Of a stretch of DNA of 64,000 nt, positions 40,442-49,155 are shown piece after piece. The notes under the pieces were generated by a model. That model was given only the letters and a program-made list of their open reading frames with translations. It did no database searches and was not told where the DNA came from. Origin of the DNA: Candidatus Obscuribacter sp. (GTDB taxonomy: Bacteria; Cyanobacteriota; Vampirovibrionia; Obscuribacterales; Obscuribacteraceae); NCBI GenBank assembly GCA_016718315.1, contig JADKDV010000004.1, forward strand, positions 620,001-684,000, read 5' to 3'. The first letter of the stretch is position 1. Each line of letters opens with the position of its first letter. A program made the translations under genes and the position numbers.

Positions 40442-42076
40442 TTATTTAGCTATTGCCACTTTTTTCTCGGCTACTTGAGTAAAGAAGTCCTCGCCCTTGT
40501 CGTTGGTGACGATAAAGGCTGGGAAGTCTTCGATTTCAATGCGGAACACTGCTTCCATGCCAAGCTCTGCGTAGTCAATTGTCTCTACTTTTTTGATAGA
40601 GTCTTGAGCTAGTCTTGCTGCCGCACCACCAATAGTGCCCAGGTAAAAACCGCCATATTTAGCGCAGGCTTCTCTCACGTTTTTGCCTCGATTGCCTTTG
40701 GCCAGCATGATCAGGCTGGCGCCGCGCGACATGAGCATGTCGACATAGCTATCCATACGTCCAGCTGTGGTTGGTCCAAATGAGCCGGAGGCATAGCCAG
40801 TGGGTGTTTTGGCTGGACCGGCATAATAGATTGGATGGTGTTTGGTGTATTCGGGCAGCTCCTCGCCGCGCTCGATAACTTCTTTCCATCTGGCGTGGGC
40901 TATGTCGCGGGCTACTAGCAGTGTTCCTGTGAGCATCAGTCTTGTGCCCACTGGCTTGCCTGATAGGCTCTTGCGGATTTCGTCCATAGGCTTGCTCAGG
41001 TCGACTTTGATTGTTTCTGAGCCCAGATCTTCGTGAGTGACTTCGGGCAAATACTTGGCTGGGTCGGTCTCAAGCTGTTCAAGCCAGATACCGTCTTTGT
41101 CGATGCGGCCCATTATTTGTCTATCGGCGCTGCATGATACGCCGATACCGATAGGCAGGCTGGCTCCGTGGCGGGGCAGTCTCACTACGCGCACATCGTG
41201 GCAAAAATATTTGCCGCCAAATTGAGCGCCAATGCCAAGATTGCGTGTGATTTCAAGCACTTCTTTTTCGAGGGCGAGATCTCTAAAGGCGCGACCGCTC
41301 TTATCACCTTCTGTTGGCAAGCTGTCGAGATAATGGCAACTGGCGAGCTTAACTGTTTTGAGAGTCATCTCAGCGGACAATCCGCCGATGACAACTGCCA
41401 GGTGATAGGGCGGGCAGGCTGAGGTGCCCAGTCCGGCGATTTTTTCGGCAAGGAGTTTGCTCAATGACTCGGGATTGAGCACTGATTTGGTCTCTTGCAA
41501 TAGATATGTCTTATTGGCAGAGCCGCCGCCTTTGGCGATAAACAAAAACTCGTAACTATCGCCAGGATCGCTATAAATTTCTATTTGAGCGGGCAAGTTA
41601 GAGCCTGTATTGGCTTCTTTGTACATGTCGAGAGGTGCCATCTGGCTGTAGCGCAGATTGCACTCGTTGTAAGTCTTCTTGATGCCATCGGAGATAGCAG
41701 CAGCGTCATCAGCGGCGGTAAATACTTGCTCGCCTTTGTGGGCAACAACTATGGCTGTACCGGTGTCCTGGCACATGGGCAAGGTGCCGCCAGCGGCGAT
41801 TGCCGCGTTGCGCAATAGCTCGAGGGCGACAAAGTGGTCATTGGGCGATGCATCTTTATCGTCCAGGATGCTGCGGAGGTTGGCTAGGTGGGTAGGTCGC
41901 AAGAGGTGGGAAATGTCTTTAAAAGCCTCTTTGGCAAGCATAGTCAAAGCCTCTGGCTTGACCATGAGGATTTGTTTGCCTTCAAAGGTTGTCGTTGTGA
42001 CATGCTCTTTGCTGAGCAGCCGGTACTGGGTCTTGTCCTCACCCAGGTGAAAGATGCTACTCGAACTGTGCGACAT
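40442..42076 (-). CDS. fumA: Class I fumarate hydratase (4Fe-4S)
   Basis: Two-domain class I fumarase, 544 residues, the normal size for FumA/FumB. It interconverts fumarate and malate in the TCA cycle. Cluster cysteines are in LPMCQDTGTA, TSACPPYHLA and VSCSADR. The C-terminal beta domain is marked by GTRLMLTGTLLVARDIAHAR, the PIYYAGPAKTPTGYASGSFGPTTAGRMDSY block (shown here by its position, about residues 400-440) and LGTIGGAAA. Monocistronic by position, with 51 bases to the esterase start. Oxygen-sensitive family; use of this form suits micro-oxic life. Confidence 0.97.
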   Translation of the reverse strand: MSHSSSSIFHLGEDKTQYRLLSKEHVTTTTFEGKQILMVKPEALTMLAKEAFKDISHLLRPTHLANLRSILDDKDASPNDHFVALELLRNAAIAAGGTLPMCQDTGTAIVVAHKGEQVFTAADDAAAISDGIKKTYNECNLRYSQMAPLDMYKEANTGSNLPAQIEIYSDPGDSYEFLFIAKGGGSANKTYLLQETKSVLNPESLSKLLAEKIAGLGTSACPPYHLAVVIGGLSAEMTLKTVKLASCHYLDSLPTEGDKSGRAFRDLALEKEVLEITRNLGIGAQFGGKYFCHDVRVVRLPRHGASLPIGIGVSCSADRQIMGRIDKDGIWLEQLETDPAKYLPEVTHEDLGSETIKVDLSKPMDEIRKSLSGKPVGTRLMLTGTLLVARDIAHARWKEVIERGEELPEYTKHHPIYYAGPAKTPTGYASGSFGPTTAGRMDSYVDMLMSRGASLIMLAKGNRGKNVREACAKYGGFYLGTIGGAAARLAQDSIKKVETIDYAELGMEAVFRIEIEDFPAFIVTNDKGEDFFTQVAEKKVAIAK

Positions 42077-42209
42077 ACCGTGACCTCTACATATCTGCTA
42101 CAGGTCACATTTTAGAGCATAGCGATATCAACCAATATTGATTTTGCCTTAAATTGACTTTGTCTCAAATTGGTAACGCCTTAAATTGACATGGACTGAG
42201 GCTGACATG

Positions 42210-43496
42210 CTAGCCCGGTTGACCCCAGCTTTTGATCTTTTGATAGACCTCATCAGCTTCTTTGGCGCGATTTTGCTTGTAGAGGAGTTTGGCATAGAGA
42301 TTGAGAAATTCTTTGTAATCATCATCTTTTTCGCTGGCGCTCTCTTTTAAGGTGATGCCTTCTTTGAGCAGGTTCTCAGCGTCAGTGTAATTGGCGATGC
42401 TGTATTCAAATTCGCCAAGAGTGAGGAGTGACTTTGTTAGCTCGTTTTTTGAGCGGGGTGAAGGGGCGCTCTCATTGACTTTGCGGCTGATGGCAAGTCC
42501 CTGCTTGAGCTTCTCTTCGGCTTGTTTATGTTCTTCGATGATTTTGTTTTGGATCGCATACTCGCGTAGTAGTGGCGGTATAGCCAGGCTATCGGCGCCA
42601 TTTGCCTTGGTTTCGGCCGCTATTGCTTCGTCCATTTCATACATTTTTATTAGTGCGTTTTCTTTGCGCAAATGAAATTGACGGTCTTTTTCGGTGGTAG
42701 TGTCAGTTAGTGTAGTTTTGACGCCACCACTAGTCGTATAGCTTTGATCTTTGCCGACTCTTTCGCCATTCCAGACGACAAAGTGGTCTTTGCCAGTGCT
42801 TTGATAGCCCAGGGTGTATTGGATTGTATATGGAGTTTTGACACCTTCAGGTAGTGGACCAAATGGAGCTGCACGCCTTACGGCAATCAGAGCAAGTTTG
42901 TCGGCATTGGCATCGCCAGAGGGTTTGAGTACAGATGATGAGGCCAGATTGCCGTCTTTGTCGAGTACGATGCGCAGCACCACCTGGTTAAAGAGCAGAC
43001 GTTTTGGCACCCACCATGTCCCTTTTATTTTTGTGCCCATGGTGTTCATGTAAGGCTGGGTGTCAACGCCGTTGCTCGATGCTCCTGCTTTGCAGGGTAG
43101 ACCAAAGCTGGCGTTGACAGATGGTACACCTTTAGGCAGTGGGCCAAAATTGCCTGCTTTTTTTACTGTCGCTATAGCCAGGGCGTCTATGGCTGGGTCT
43201 CCGCTTGGTGCTTTGACCCCTACATTTGTTAGTGAGCCATTGGGCTGCACAGTAAATACCACTGTCACCATGTCCACTTTGGCATTGGCTGGAGGGCTCC
43301 ATAGAGGACTGAGTTTGTCTGAGATCTTTTGCATGTAGGGATTGATGTCGACTTTTTCGGCGCCTGCTGTCAGGTTGGAGCAGCCTGGTAGTAGACCCGC
43401 GGGGATGCTGGCTTGCACTGCCAGTGGTGTCAAGCTCAGTTGGGCGGACAGAGCCAGGATGGCTGCAAGCTGTGCGCAAGCCTTGGTCGATGGCAT
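42210..43496 (-). CDS. Secreted protein with two TonB-C-like domains and TPRs
   Basis: 428 residues. Signal peptide (about 1-29). Two domains of about 85 residues each (about 52-135 and 147-232) match the TonB C-terminal pattern: VVFTVQPNGSLTNVGVKAPSGDPAIDALAI and the parallel IVLDKDGNLASSSVLKPSGD. A TPR-like helical region (about 305-425) closes the protein. It lacks the Pro-rich spacer of a true energy transducer, so this is probably a periplasmic binding or scaffold protein. It is third in an operon, 11 bases after the histidine kinase gene. Confidence 0.8.
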   Translation of the reverse strand: MPSTKACAQLAAILALSAQLSLTPLAVQASIPAGLLPGCSNLTAGAEKVDINPYMQKISDKLSPLWSPPANAKVDMVTVVFTVQPNGSLTNVGVKAPSGDPAIDALAIATVKKAGNFGPLPKGVPSVNASFGLPCKAGASSNGVDTQPYMNTMGTKIKGTWWVPKRLLFNQVVLRIVLDKDGNLASSSVLKPSGDANADKLALIAVRRAAPFGPLPEGVKTPYTIQYTLGYQSTGKDHFVVWNGERVGKDQSYTTSGGVKTTLTDTTTEKDRQFHLRKENALIKMYEMDEAIAAETKANGADSLAIPPLLREYAIQNKIIEEHKQAEEKLKQGLAISRKVNESAPSPRSKNELTKSLLTLGEFEYSIANYTDAENLLKEGITLKESASEKDDDYKEFLNLYAKLLYKQNRAKEADEVYQKIKSWGQPG

Positions 43497-43507
43497 TGTT
43501 CTATTCC

Positions 43508-44851
43508 TTATTCTGGTTTGGTAGGGGCAGTTGAGATACTGAGAGTAATGGTGGTGCCTTCTCCTGGTATAGAGGATATGTCTAGGCTGCCAGGATAAAA
43601 ACAGCGTATAAGCTCGATGCGTTCGCGCATGCCCTCCAGTCCAAAGGAGTGCGAGCCATCTGCTTCCATGCGCACAGATCTGGTATCAAAGCCCCGACCA
43701 TTGTCGATGATTTTAAAGATGCTTTGCCCACTGCGAGCGGCTTTGATATCAACTGTAATGCGTGAGGCACTGGCGTGCTTTTCTATATTGTTGAGTGCTT
43801 CTTGGATGACTCTAAAGATATGGAGGCTGACCAGATCCGGAAATCTTGGCAGCTCTCCTGCAAAGAACAAAGCAGTTTCAATGCCGGTGCGCCGCTCGAT
43901 GCGGTCGAGCAAGTCTTCGACTCCTACTTTTAATCCCCATTCTTGTAGTTGTCTGGGTGAGTAGTCGTTGACGATATCGCGCAACTGCAAGATTGTTTCG
44001 TCGATGATTTCAATTGTTTCTTCGGTGGTAAGTTTGCGATCTCCCGATAGATAGCGCTTGAGCATCATCAAATCGGCGATGACACTGTCGTGTAGGTCTC
44101 TTGCTAGTTGATTCTTTAGTTCTTCTTGCTGATTGAGTAGTTTAAAGAGCAGATTGTTTTTTTCTAGCTCCAGTCTTTGCTCGCTAAAACCCCTGGCATC
44201 CACCGACATGTTGGCCATGGCGTTGCCTTGATTGTTGCCGCTTTTGACTATTGCTGTTTCGACTATCTCATCCATCAAGCGCTCGATAAATTCACAAGAC
44301 GACTCTGCTGACAGGCGAGTTTTGTTATTTGTCCAGACCAGTCCGCGCTCGCTTTGAGCCAGTACAAATCTGCCCCTAAAGCGCGAGCCAAATTCAGACA
44401 TGGTGATATGCGGTACTTCTTTTTCTGGTACCACAAAAAATTCAAGCACGCCCACACCGGCTCTGGTAGTGAGTATGAGCGGAGCACCTGTGACCTTCCA
44501 TCTAAAATACGATGATGGTGGTTTGACTTTGGAGCGCTGTTCTTGTTTGACTACCCAGTCCACCGGCTCAGCTATGCGTGTGGCCTGGCTAAAGCGCAAA
44601 TGCAGCGGATTGGCTTGCATTTGAGGCAAAAGCCTGGACTCAAAGTAATTTTTGGCATGACCTAAAAGCGCGCGGGACAGCTCCTCCGCTTGCTTTGTTT
44701 TGTCCTCACCAGACTTTGGATCATTGTCTATCTTGATGTGGGCATGTGTGTCAAACTGCGATTTGATATCGGCGATAGTCGCTGTTTCCTCGTCTTTGTC
44801 GAGGTCCCTTGACGAGCGCGTGCGCATAAAGTGTTTGAGGAAGTCGCTCAT
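43508..44851 (-). CDS. Soluble NarL-type sensor histidine kinase
   Basis: 447 residues. No membrane segment. The N-terminal half (about 1-230) is an unknown sensory region. The HisKA_3 dimerisation helix has the phosphorylated His in QLARDLHDSVIADLMML (about residue 255). The ATPase domain shows FRVIQEALNNIEKHA (N box), DNGRGFD and GLEGMRERIELI. It should autophosphorylate and pass phosphate to the LuxR-type regulator, whose stop codon directly abuts this ATG (TAAATG). Confidence 0.92.
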   Translation of the reverse strand: MSDFLKHFMRTRSSRDLDKDEETATIADIKSQFDTHAHIKIDNDPKSGEDKTKQAEELSRALLGHAKNYFESRLLPQMQANPLHLRFSQATRIAEPVDWVVKQEQRSKVKPPSSYFRWKVTGAPLILTTRAGVGVLEFFVVPEKEVPHITMSEFGSRFRGRFVLAQSERGLVWTNNKTRLSAESSCEFIERLMDEIVETAIVKSGNNQGNAMANMSVDARGFSEQRLELEKNNLLFKLLNQQEELKNQLARDLHDSVIADLMMLKRYLSGDRKLTTEETIEIIDETILQLRDIVNDYSPRQLQEWGLKVGVEDLLDRIERRTGIETALFFAGELPRFPDLVSLHIFRVIQEALNNIEKHASASRITVDIKAARSGQSIFKIIDNGRGFDTRSVRMEADGSHSFGLEGMRERIELIRCFYPGSLDISSIPGEGTTITLSISTAPTKPE

Positions 44852-45478
44852 TTAGGACTCGATATCGACGCTACCAAAGCCATTTTGTACAGCCCAGGCA
44901 ATCAGTTGTTCGCGACTATTGAGGTTGAGTTTGAGTTGTAGCGTTTCGCATTGTTTGCGAGCAGTGGCCACCGAGGTCAGCCTCTGGTCGGCAATGTCTT
45001 GATACTTCATGCCCTTACCAAGCATGCTCAGCACTTCTAGCTCTGCTCTGGTAATTTTTTTGTAGGTCTTGGTTACTTCATCCGAGATGATGCCTTCTTT
45101 GCCATTCATTACTTCGCGCACAGCTTCGGCTACTTTGGCGACACGCTCTGATTTGAGTAGATATGCCGACACTCCCATAGCTAGTACCGACTGGATAAAG
45201 GCCACTCTGGCTTCGGCACTAAAGATTATCAATTTGGTTTTGTTTTCGGCCTGCTTTCTAAAGGCTTCCAGAGCTGCTTTGGGACCGAGCGAGCCAGGCA
45301 GGTGCAAGTCCAGCACCACAACATCTGGCTGGGTCTCGCGCATCAGTCTCAGTCCGTCGTCCGATGTCGTAGCTGTGCCTACTACTGTAAAGCCCGGCTC
45401 ATGGTTTAAGCCCATGGTTAAGCCGTCAAGAGTGGCGTGGTGGTCTTCGACGATGAGGATGCGTGTTGCCGTGGACAT
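44852..45478 (-). CDS. LuxR/NarL-type response regulator
   Basis: 208 residues from ATG 45478 (MSTATRILIVEDHHATLDGL), with AGGGAGAAG upstream; the frame is open further but not needed. The receiver domain has the acidic pair EDHH, phospho-acceptor Asp in VVLDLHLPG, Thr/Ser in IFSAEA and Lys in LLKSERV. The DNA-binding end (ITRAELEVLSMLGKGMKYQDIA) is LuxR-type but its last helix is unusual (SVATARKQCETLQLKLN). It is first in the operon with the kinase and the TonB-C protein, whose genes are its likely targets. Confidence 0.92.
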   Translation of the reverse strand: MSTATRILIVEDHHATLDGLTMGLNHEPGFTVVGTATTSDDGLRLMRETQPDVVVLDLHLPGSLGPKAALEAFRKQAENKTKLIIFSAEARVAFIQSVLAMGVSAYLLKSERVAKVAEAVREVMNGKEGIISDEVTKTYKKITRAELEVLSMLGKGMKYQDIADQRLTSVATARKQCETLQLKLNLNSREQLIAWAVQNGFGSVDIES

Positions 45479-45668
45479 TGCTGCCGCTTCTCCCTGATAC
45501 CCATAAATAGATCTATAGGATAGAGCTACTAAGTTAGATCTACCACGTGGACGGCCCCTTACCTCTGAGTTATCAGTCGCTTGTTGGCAACTCATGCACA
45601 ACTCAGGTGTACTTGTTGGCAAAGCGTTATTATTATCCCGTAAGAGATAGGGCGACAGATGGGACTTA

Positions 45669-46223
45669 ATGATGACCAAAACCAGCAAGCTATTAGTTGT
45701 AGGTATGACTCTGGCAATTGCTAGCAGCTCTTTGCTTAACCCTTCGTCTCTGGCTCAGGGCCCGGCCACATCCGCCAATGCTCAGACCGGCGCTAGCGCC
45801 CCGCTCGCTCCCATCGGCGCTCAGCCTAGAGGTGCGAGACGCAAATTTACTTCAAAGACAGTGCTTATTCCCGGGCTGCATTTGAGTAAAGAGATCCCGG
45901 TAAATTTTCCTGTACCGACTTATCCCACCAATGTCTCAAAAAAAGACTTCGTCAATTCGACCCAGGGCTCACCCACTGCTGGTATGAGTCTTGTTACTGC
46001 CGATGACATAGCGACAGTCTTTAACTGGTATTTCTCTTACTTTACTAGAGAGAAGTGGGCGGTCAAAACTCCCAGCGCTGCCGCCATGGAAAAGCTGCAT
46101 CCAAAGACCAAGCTGTATTTTTTAGAAGCTACACGTGAAAAAAATCAGGTCAATCTAGTCTGTACGCCCAATCCCACTGGCGGCACATTGATCACAGTTA
46201 ACTGGTCTGCTATTCAAAAGTAG
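45669..46223 (+). CDS. Small secreted protein
   Basis: 184 residues. Signal peptide (LLVVGMTLAIASSSLLNPSSLA), then a Gln/Ala/Pro linker and a compact alpha/beta domain of about 110 residues: VNFPVPTYPTNVSKKDF, then TVFNWYFSYFTREKWAVK and NLVCTPNPTGGTLITVNWS. Similar small domains occur in proteins where the sequence tracks difference in a step-wise manner, but I do not recognise the family. Divergent from the response regulator across 190 bases that may hold both promoters. Confidence 0.7.
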   Translation: MMTKTSKLLVVGMTLAIASSSLLNPSSLAQGPATSANAQTGASAPLAPIGAQPRGARRKFTSKTVLIPGLHLSKEIPVNFPVPTYPTNVSKKDFVNSTQGSPTAGMSLVTADDIATVFNWYFSYFTREKWAVKTPSAAAMEKLHPKTKLYFLEATREKNQVNLVCTPNPTGGTLITVNWSAIQK

Positions 46224-46251
46224 CTTGATAAGCAGCATCACTGATCTAAAT

Positions 46252-47973
46252 CTAAAGCGGATTGCAAGCGCCCCAGGACATGATCTCTGTCCAGCGTTTG
46301 ACGCGCACTGTGCCGAGGCAGCTGTTGTAGCCAGTGCCAGGTCTCCAGGCCAGGTCTTTGTGCCATGAGCCCCAGCCGACTTGCATAAAAGGTGTGCAAA
46401 AGGGATCAGGCACGACTATTGGTGTGCTAAACATGGGAGCTGGGCTCTCTGCATCATTAACGATTTTGGACTCAGTACCATCTGGGTCGTGCGAGATCTC
46501 GGTGGCTAGCCAAGGAGCCAGAGGAATAGCCAGATAATCTGGCAGACATTTTATGGTTTTGCCATCGGTGCTAAAAACATAAAAGTCCTTTTCTCCCTTT
46601 CCTGCTGCAAGAAAGGGAATGATTTCAGGGGCGGAGAGTACATTGTGCATATCGCTAGTGCTCATCGTCACGCCAGGTTCGCAGATCATTTCGTTCATGC
46701 GGTTGGTTAAGTAAGCTTCTATCTTTGACTCACCACCGCCAAAGCTTGTAGGGATGCTAAATATAATCTGGTTAAGCGTGCGACCGACTACGTCTGTGCC
46801 GACCAGTTGACTGGCCTGAGGGGTTACTGTGGCGCAGAGGATGCCACCAGCTGGCATCGGTGCACCACTGACGGTATCAGTAAGATAGCCATAGGATATG
46901 GCTGGACCAAACTCAATAGCTGGCAGGGGCGGGAAGTCAAAGGGGTAAAAATAAAAGTGAGCCTTCATATCATCAAGGTGGATTTTGACAAATGAGTGTG
47001 GCGCGCACATTTTAAAGGGCTGACGTGGATTACTCAGTGCCCAGCTCATCGCTTTTTCGCCGTAGGCGCCAGCTTTGAGAGCCTGACCCTCGGCTGAGTA
47101 AGCATTGGGGATAGGTTTGTCCCAGGCTAAAGCCTTGTTTGCCACTTTGTCGCTATCAAAAATTGACTTTGATACCAGATGTGGTTTTTGATCATATTGA
47201 AATGGCACTTGCCAAAAATCGTGTCCGTTAGCCGATATGGGCTGGTAGCCTTTGAGGAAGAACCAGTTTTGGGCATTGGCTGGCACATTTGGGCGGGCGC
47301 ATTTGGTGCTGGCGGCAGCGTTGAGATTAAAGCCTGGCGGCAGGTTAAAGGGCGCACTGCCACTGAGCACGATATTACTCTCATCCAGTCTGTCCATCTC
47401 AGATGTCTGCCAATTAGCTCCAGGCAGAGATTTGACCTGCACTGTGGTACCAATCATGCGGACAGAGTTTTGCTGCGATAGCTCATCAAAAAAGCCGTGG
47501 AGATTGCCTTGATTGGTCAGCTTGTCTGCCAGTTTGTCACTGATACTCTTAGCTGAGTTGTAGGCACTGGTAGCGTTATTTGGTCCGCTACCGGCATTGC
47601 CATCATGCTGAGCAGCTTCAGCATTGATATTCATCAATAGTGCTTTAGCCCAGATACGATTGATGCGGCGCAGATTTGTCTCGGGCAAAAAGTTTGGTAG
47701 TTTGTCATAGTTTTTGTCTGTGCAAACATCCGCAAAACATTTTTCACTATCGTCAGTGACATTTAGCTTGATTGAGATCTGGTCCAGCGCTCGTTTGGCG
47801 GTGTTTAAGATACCAGCATCGGTGGCGTTTTTGGTCTCGTTTTGACCACCCATGTACATCATCAAAAAGACAAAGCTGACACCCAGTACAACCAGTACCA
47901 GCGCCAGTCCCGTGCCAAATACAAAGGCTGAGCCCCGGCGTTTTTTGTCTATCAGTGCATTGCGGATTTTCAT
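46252..47973 (-). CDS. TadG-like pilus-associated protein
   Basis: 573 residues. The N-terminus RRGSAFVFGTGLALVLVVLGVSFVFLMMY (about 12-40) is the TadE/TadG-type membrane helix, followed by NETKNATDAGILNTAKRALD, the usual TadG junction. The large C-terminal part is extracytoplasmic with several Cys. The ATG overlaps the stop of the preceding TadE-like gene (ATGA), so translation is coupled. It is the last of three TadE/TadG-like genes. No Tad secretion ATPase or prepilin peptidase is present in this window. Confidence 0.78.
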   Translation of the reverse strand: MKIRNALIDKKRRGSAFVFGTGLALVLVVLGVSFVFLMMYMGGQNETKNATDAGILNTAKRALDQISIKLNVTDDSEKCFADVCTDKNYDKLPNFLPETNLRRINRIWAKALLMNINAEAAQHDGNAGSGPNNATSAYNSAKSISDKLADKLTNQGNLHGFFDELSQQNSVRMIGTTVQVKSLPGANWQTSEMDRLDESNIVLSGSAPFNLPPGFNLNAAASTKCARPNVPANAQNWFFLKGYQPISANGHDFWQVPFQYDQKPHLVSKSIFDSDKVANKALAWDKPIPNAYSAEGQALKAGAYGEKAMSWALSNPRQPFKMCAPHSFVKIHLDDMKAHFYFYPFDFPPLPAIEFGPAISYGYLTDTVSGAPMPAGGILCATVTPQASQLVGTDVVGRTLNQIIFSIPTSFGGGESKIEAYLTNRMNEMICEPGVTMSTSDMHNVLSAPEIIPFLAAGKGEKDFYVFSTDGKTIKCLPDYLAIPLAPWLATEISHDPDGTESKIVNDAESPAPMFSTPIVVPDPFCTPFMQVGWGSWHKDLAWRPGTGYNSCLGTVRVKRWTEIMSWGACNPL

Positions 47974-48365
47974 GGATTTACTTTCTTTCCAACGATAGGT
48001 TCTATGTCCTTGGCGTCAAACTTGAGATTGGTATAGCCAGGAAAAGGCATGGGCAGATGGATATCTATAGTGGTGGTGCAGCTAACTGTATCAGCTCCGT
48101 AGGCAAGCTCTTTGATAGAGAGGCTGTTGATAATTGGGGAAGGCTTTTTGAATGGTGCAATGGCCTTTTCGGCAGCAAGAGCAGCGTTACCGCCGTCTTC
48201 CTGACTGGCGGCTGCTCGCGCTGCGTTTTTAGCGGCAGTGTCATTCATTGAGTTGGCAATGACAATTGTGATGCAATCAAGTAGTACCAGTGTTATAGGG
48301 ATTAGCACAGTGGCAATACAAATTGCTTCTATAAAACTTGATCCGCGAGCGGCTCTCTTTCTCAT
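47970..48365 (-). CDS. TadE-like pseudopilin
   Basis: 131 residues from ATG 48365 (MRKRAARGSSFIEAICIATV). The basic stretch, GSSFIEA and hydrophobic helix (ICIATVLIPITLVLLDCITIVIA) match TadE minor pseudopilins of Flp/Tad systems, in which the Glu five residues into the segment is conserved. The C-terminal domain carries a short Cys-bearing beta region. The frame is open for 16 further codons upstream. Middle gene of the cluster. Confidence 0.75.
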   Translation of the reverse strand: MRKRAARGSSFIEAICIATVLIPITLVLLDCITIVIANSMNDTAAKNAARAAASQEDGGNAALAAEKAIAPFKKPSPIINSLSIKELAYGADTVSCTTTIDIHLPMPFPGYTNLKFDAKDIEPIVGKKVNP

Positions 48366-48417
48366 TACTTTTCTCGTTGCCTTAGCAGGTCCTAGTATCA
48401 CCCATTTTTGCAATATT

Positions 48418-48939
48418 TTAGGGTGCGTAATCAGGATTTTCCATGGGGCGCTCGGCGCTCACGGTAAAAGTCATGTTGCCATTTAGTCCCGGGACATTGA
48501 CCACTGGCAGGGGAATGGGCAAAAAAGGTTGGCAAACTACGGTGGTGCGGACCATCACAATTTTGTCTTCGCTTTTGCTCTGGTCGGTTGTGCCGTCGCG
48601 ATAAAAGACCTCTGTCTGAGGATAACTAGCCATTTTGACAAATTTACCCATGCCATCTAGCCAGGCATCGGGCACGCCTTTTTTGACCGCACCATTATTG
48701 GCGGCAGCTTGAGCTGATGGTAGCAGGGCGGCTTCGTGTGCCTGGTTGCTATTGAGCACTTGGACAAAGCCGTAGGCGATACCGAGGGCAAGCATATCCA
48801 TCATCGGAAAGAAAAAACAAATCAAAAGCAGTCCAAGGGCTGGACCAAACTCAGCCATGGCGTTGCCAGCACGGTTGCGGCGTCTTGAAGGACTAAACTT
48901 TGTATTGCTCATTTGGGCAAACTGACTTATCTTTTTCAC
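48418..48939 (-). CDS. TadE-like pseudopilin
   Basis: 173 residues from GTG 48939, chosen because AGAGGA lies five bases upstream; ATGs at 49002 and 48912 have no ribosome-binding site. The N-terminal block RRRNRAGNAMAEFGPALGLLLICFFFPMMD is a TadE-type helix with the conserved Glu (AMAEFG). The rest is a beta-rich extracytoplasmic domain with a Pro-rich FLPIPLPVVNVPG. First gene of the three-gene TadE/TadG-like operon. Confidence 0.75.
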   Translation of the reverse strand: MKKISQFAQMSNTKFSPSRRRNRAGNAMAEFGPALGLLLICFFFPMMDMLALGIAYGFVQVLNSNQAHEAALLPSAQAAANNGAVKKGVPDAWLDGMGKFVKMASYPQTEVFYRDGTTDQSKSEDKIVMVRTTVVCQPFLPIPLPVVNVPGLNGNMTFTVSAERPMENPDYAP

Positions 48940-49155
48940 TGTGTCCTCTGTCGCCTTATGTGACGACTTCTTTTGTTCATTCAATATACGCACAGTAGGC
49001 ATTAATTAGAGTGGAATGAGATATTAGAATTGTTATCTTTGTCCGAGACCACTGTTAGACGGCAGGCATCCCTTTTGAGTTTTTGCGCTTGAATTCCCAT
49101 TTAGGTATGATGGGACCGAAAGCGAGTATTGTTTTAGCTCAGCAATTGGAAGTTT

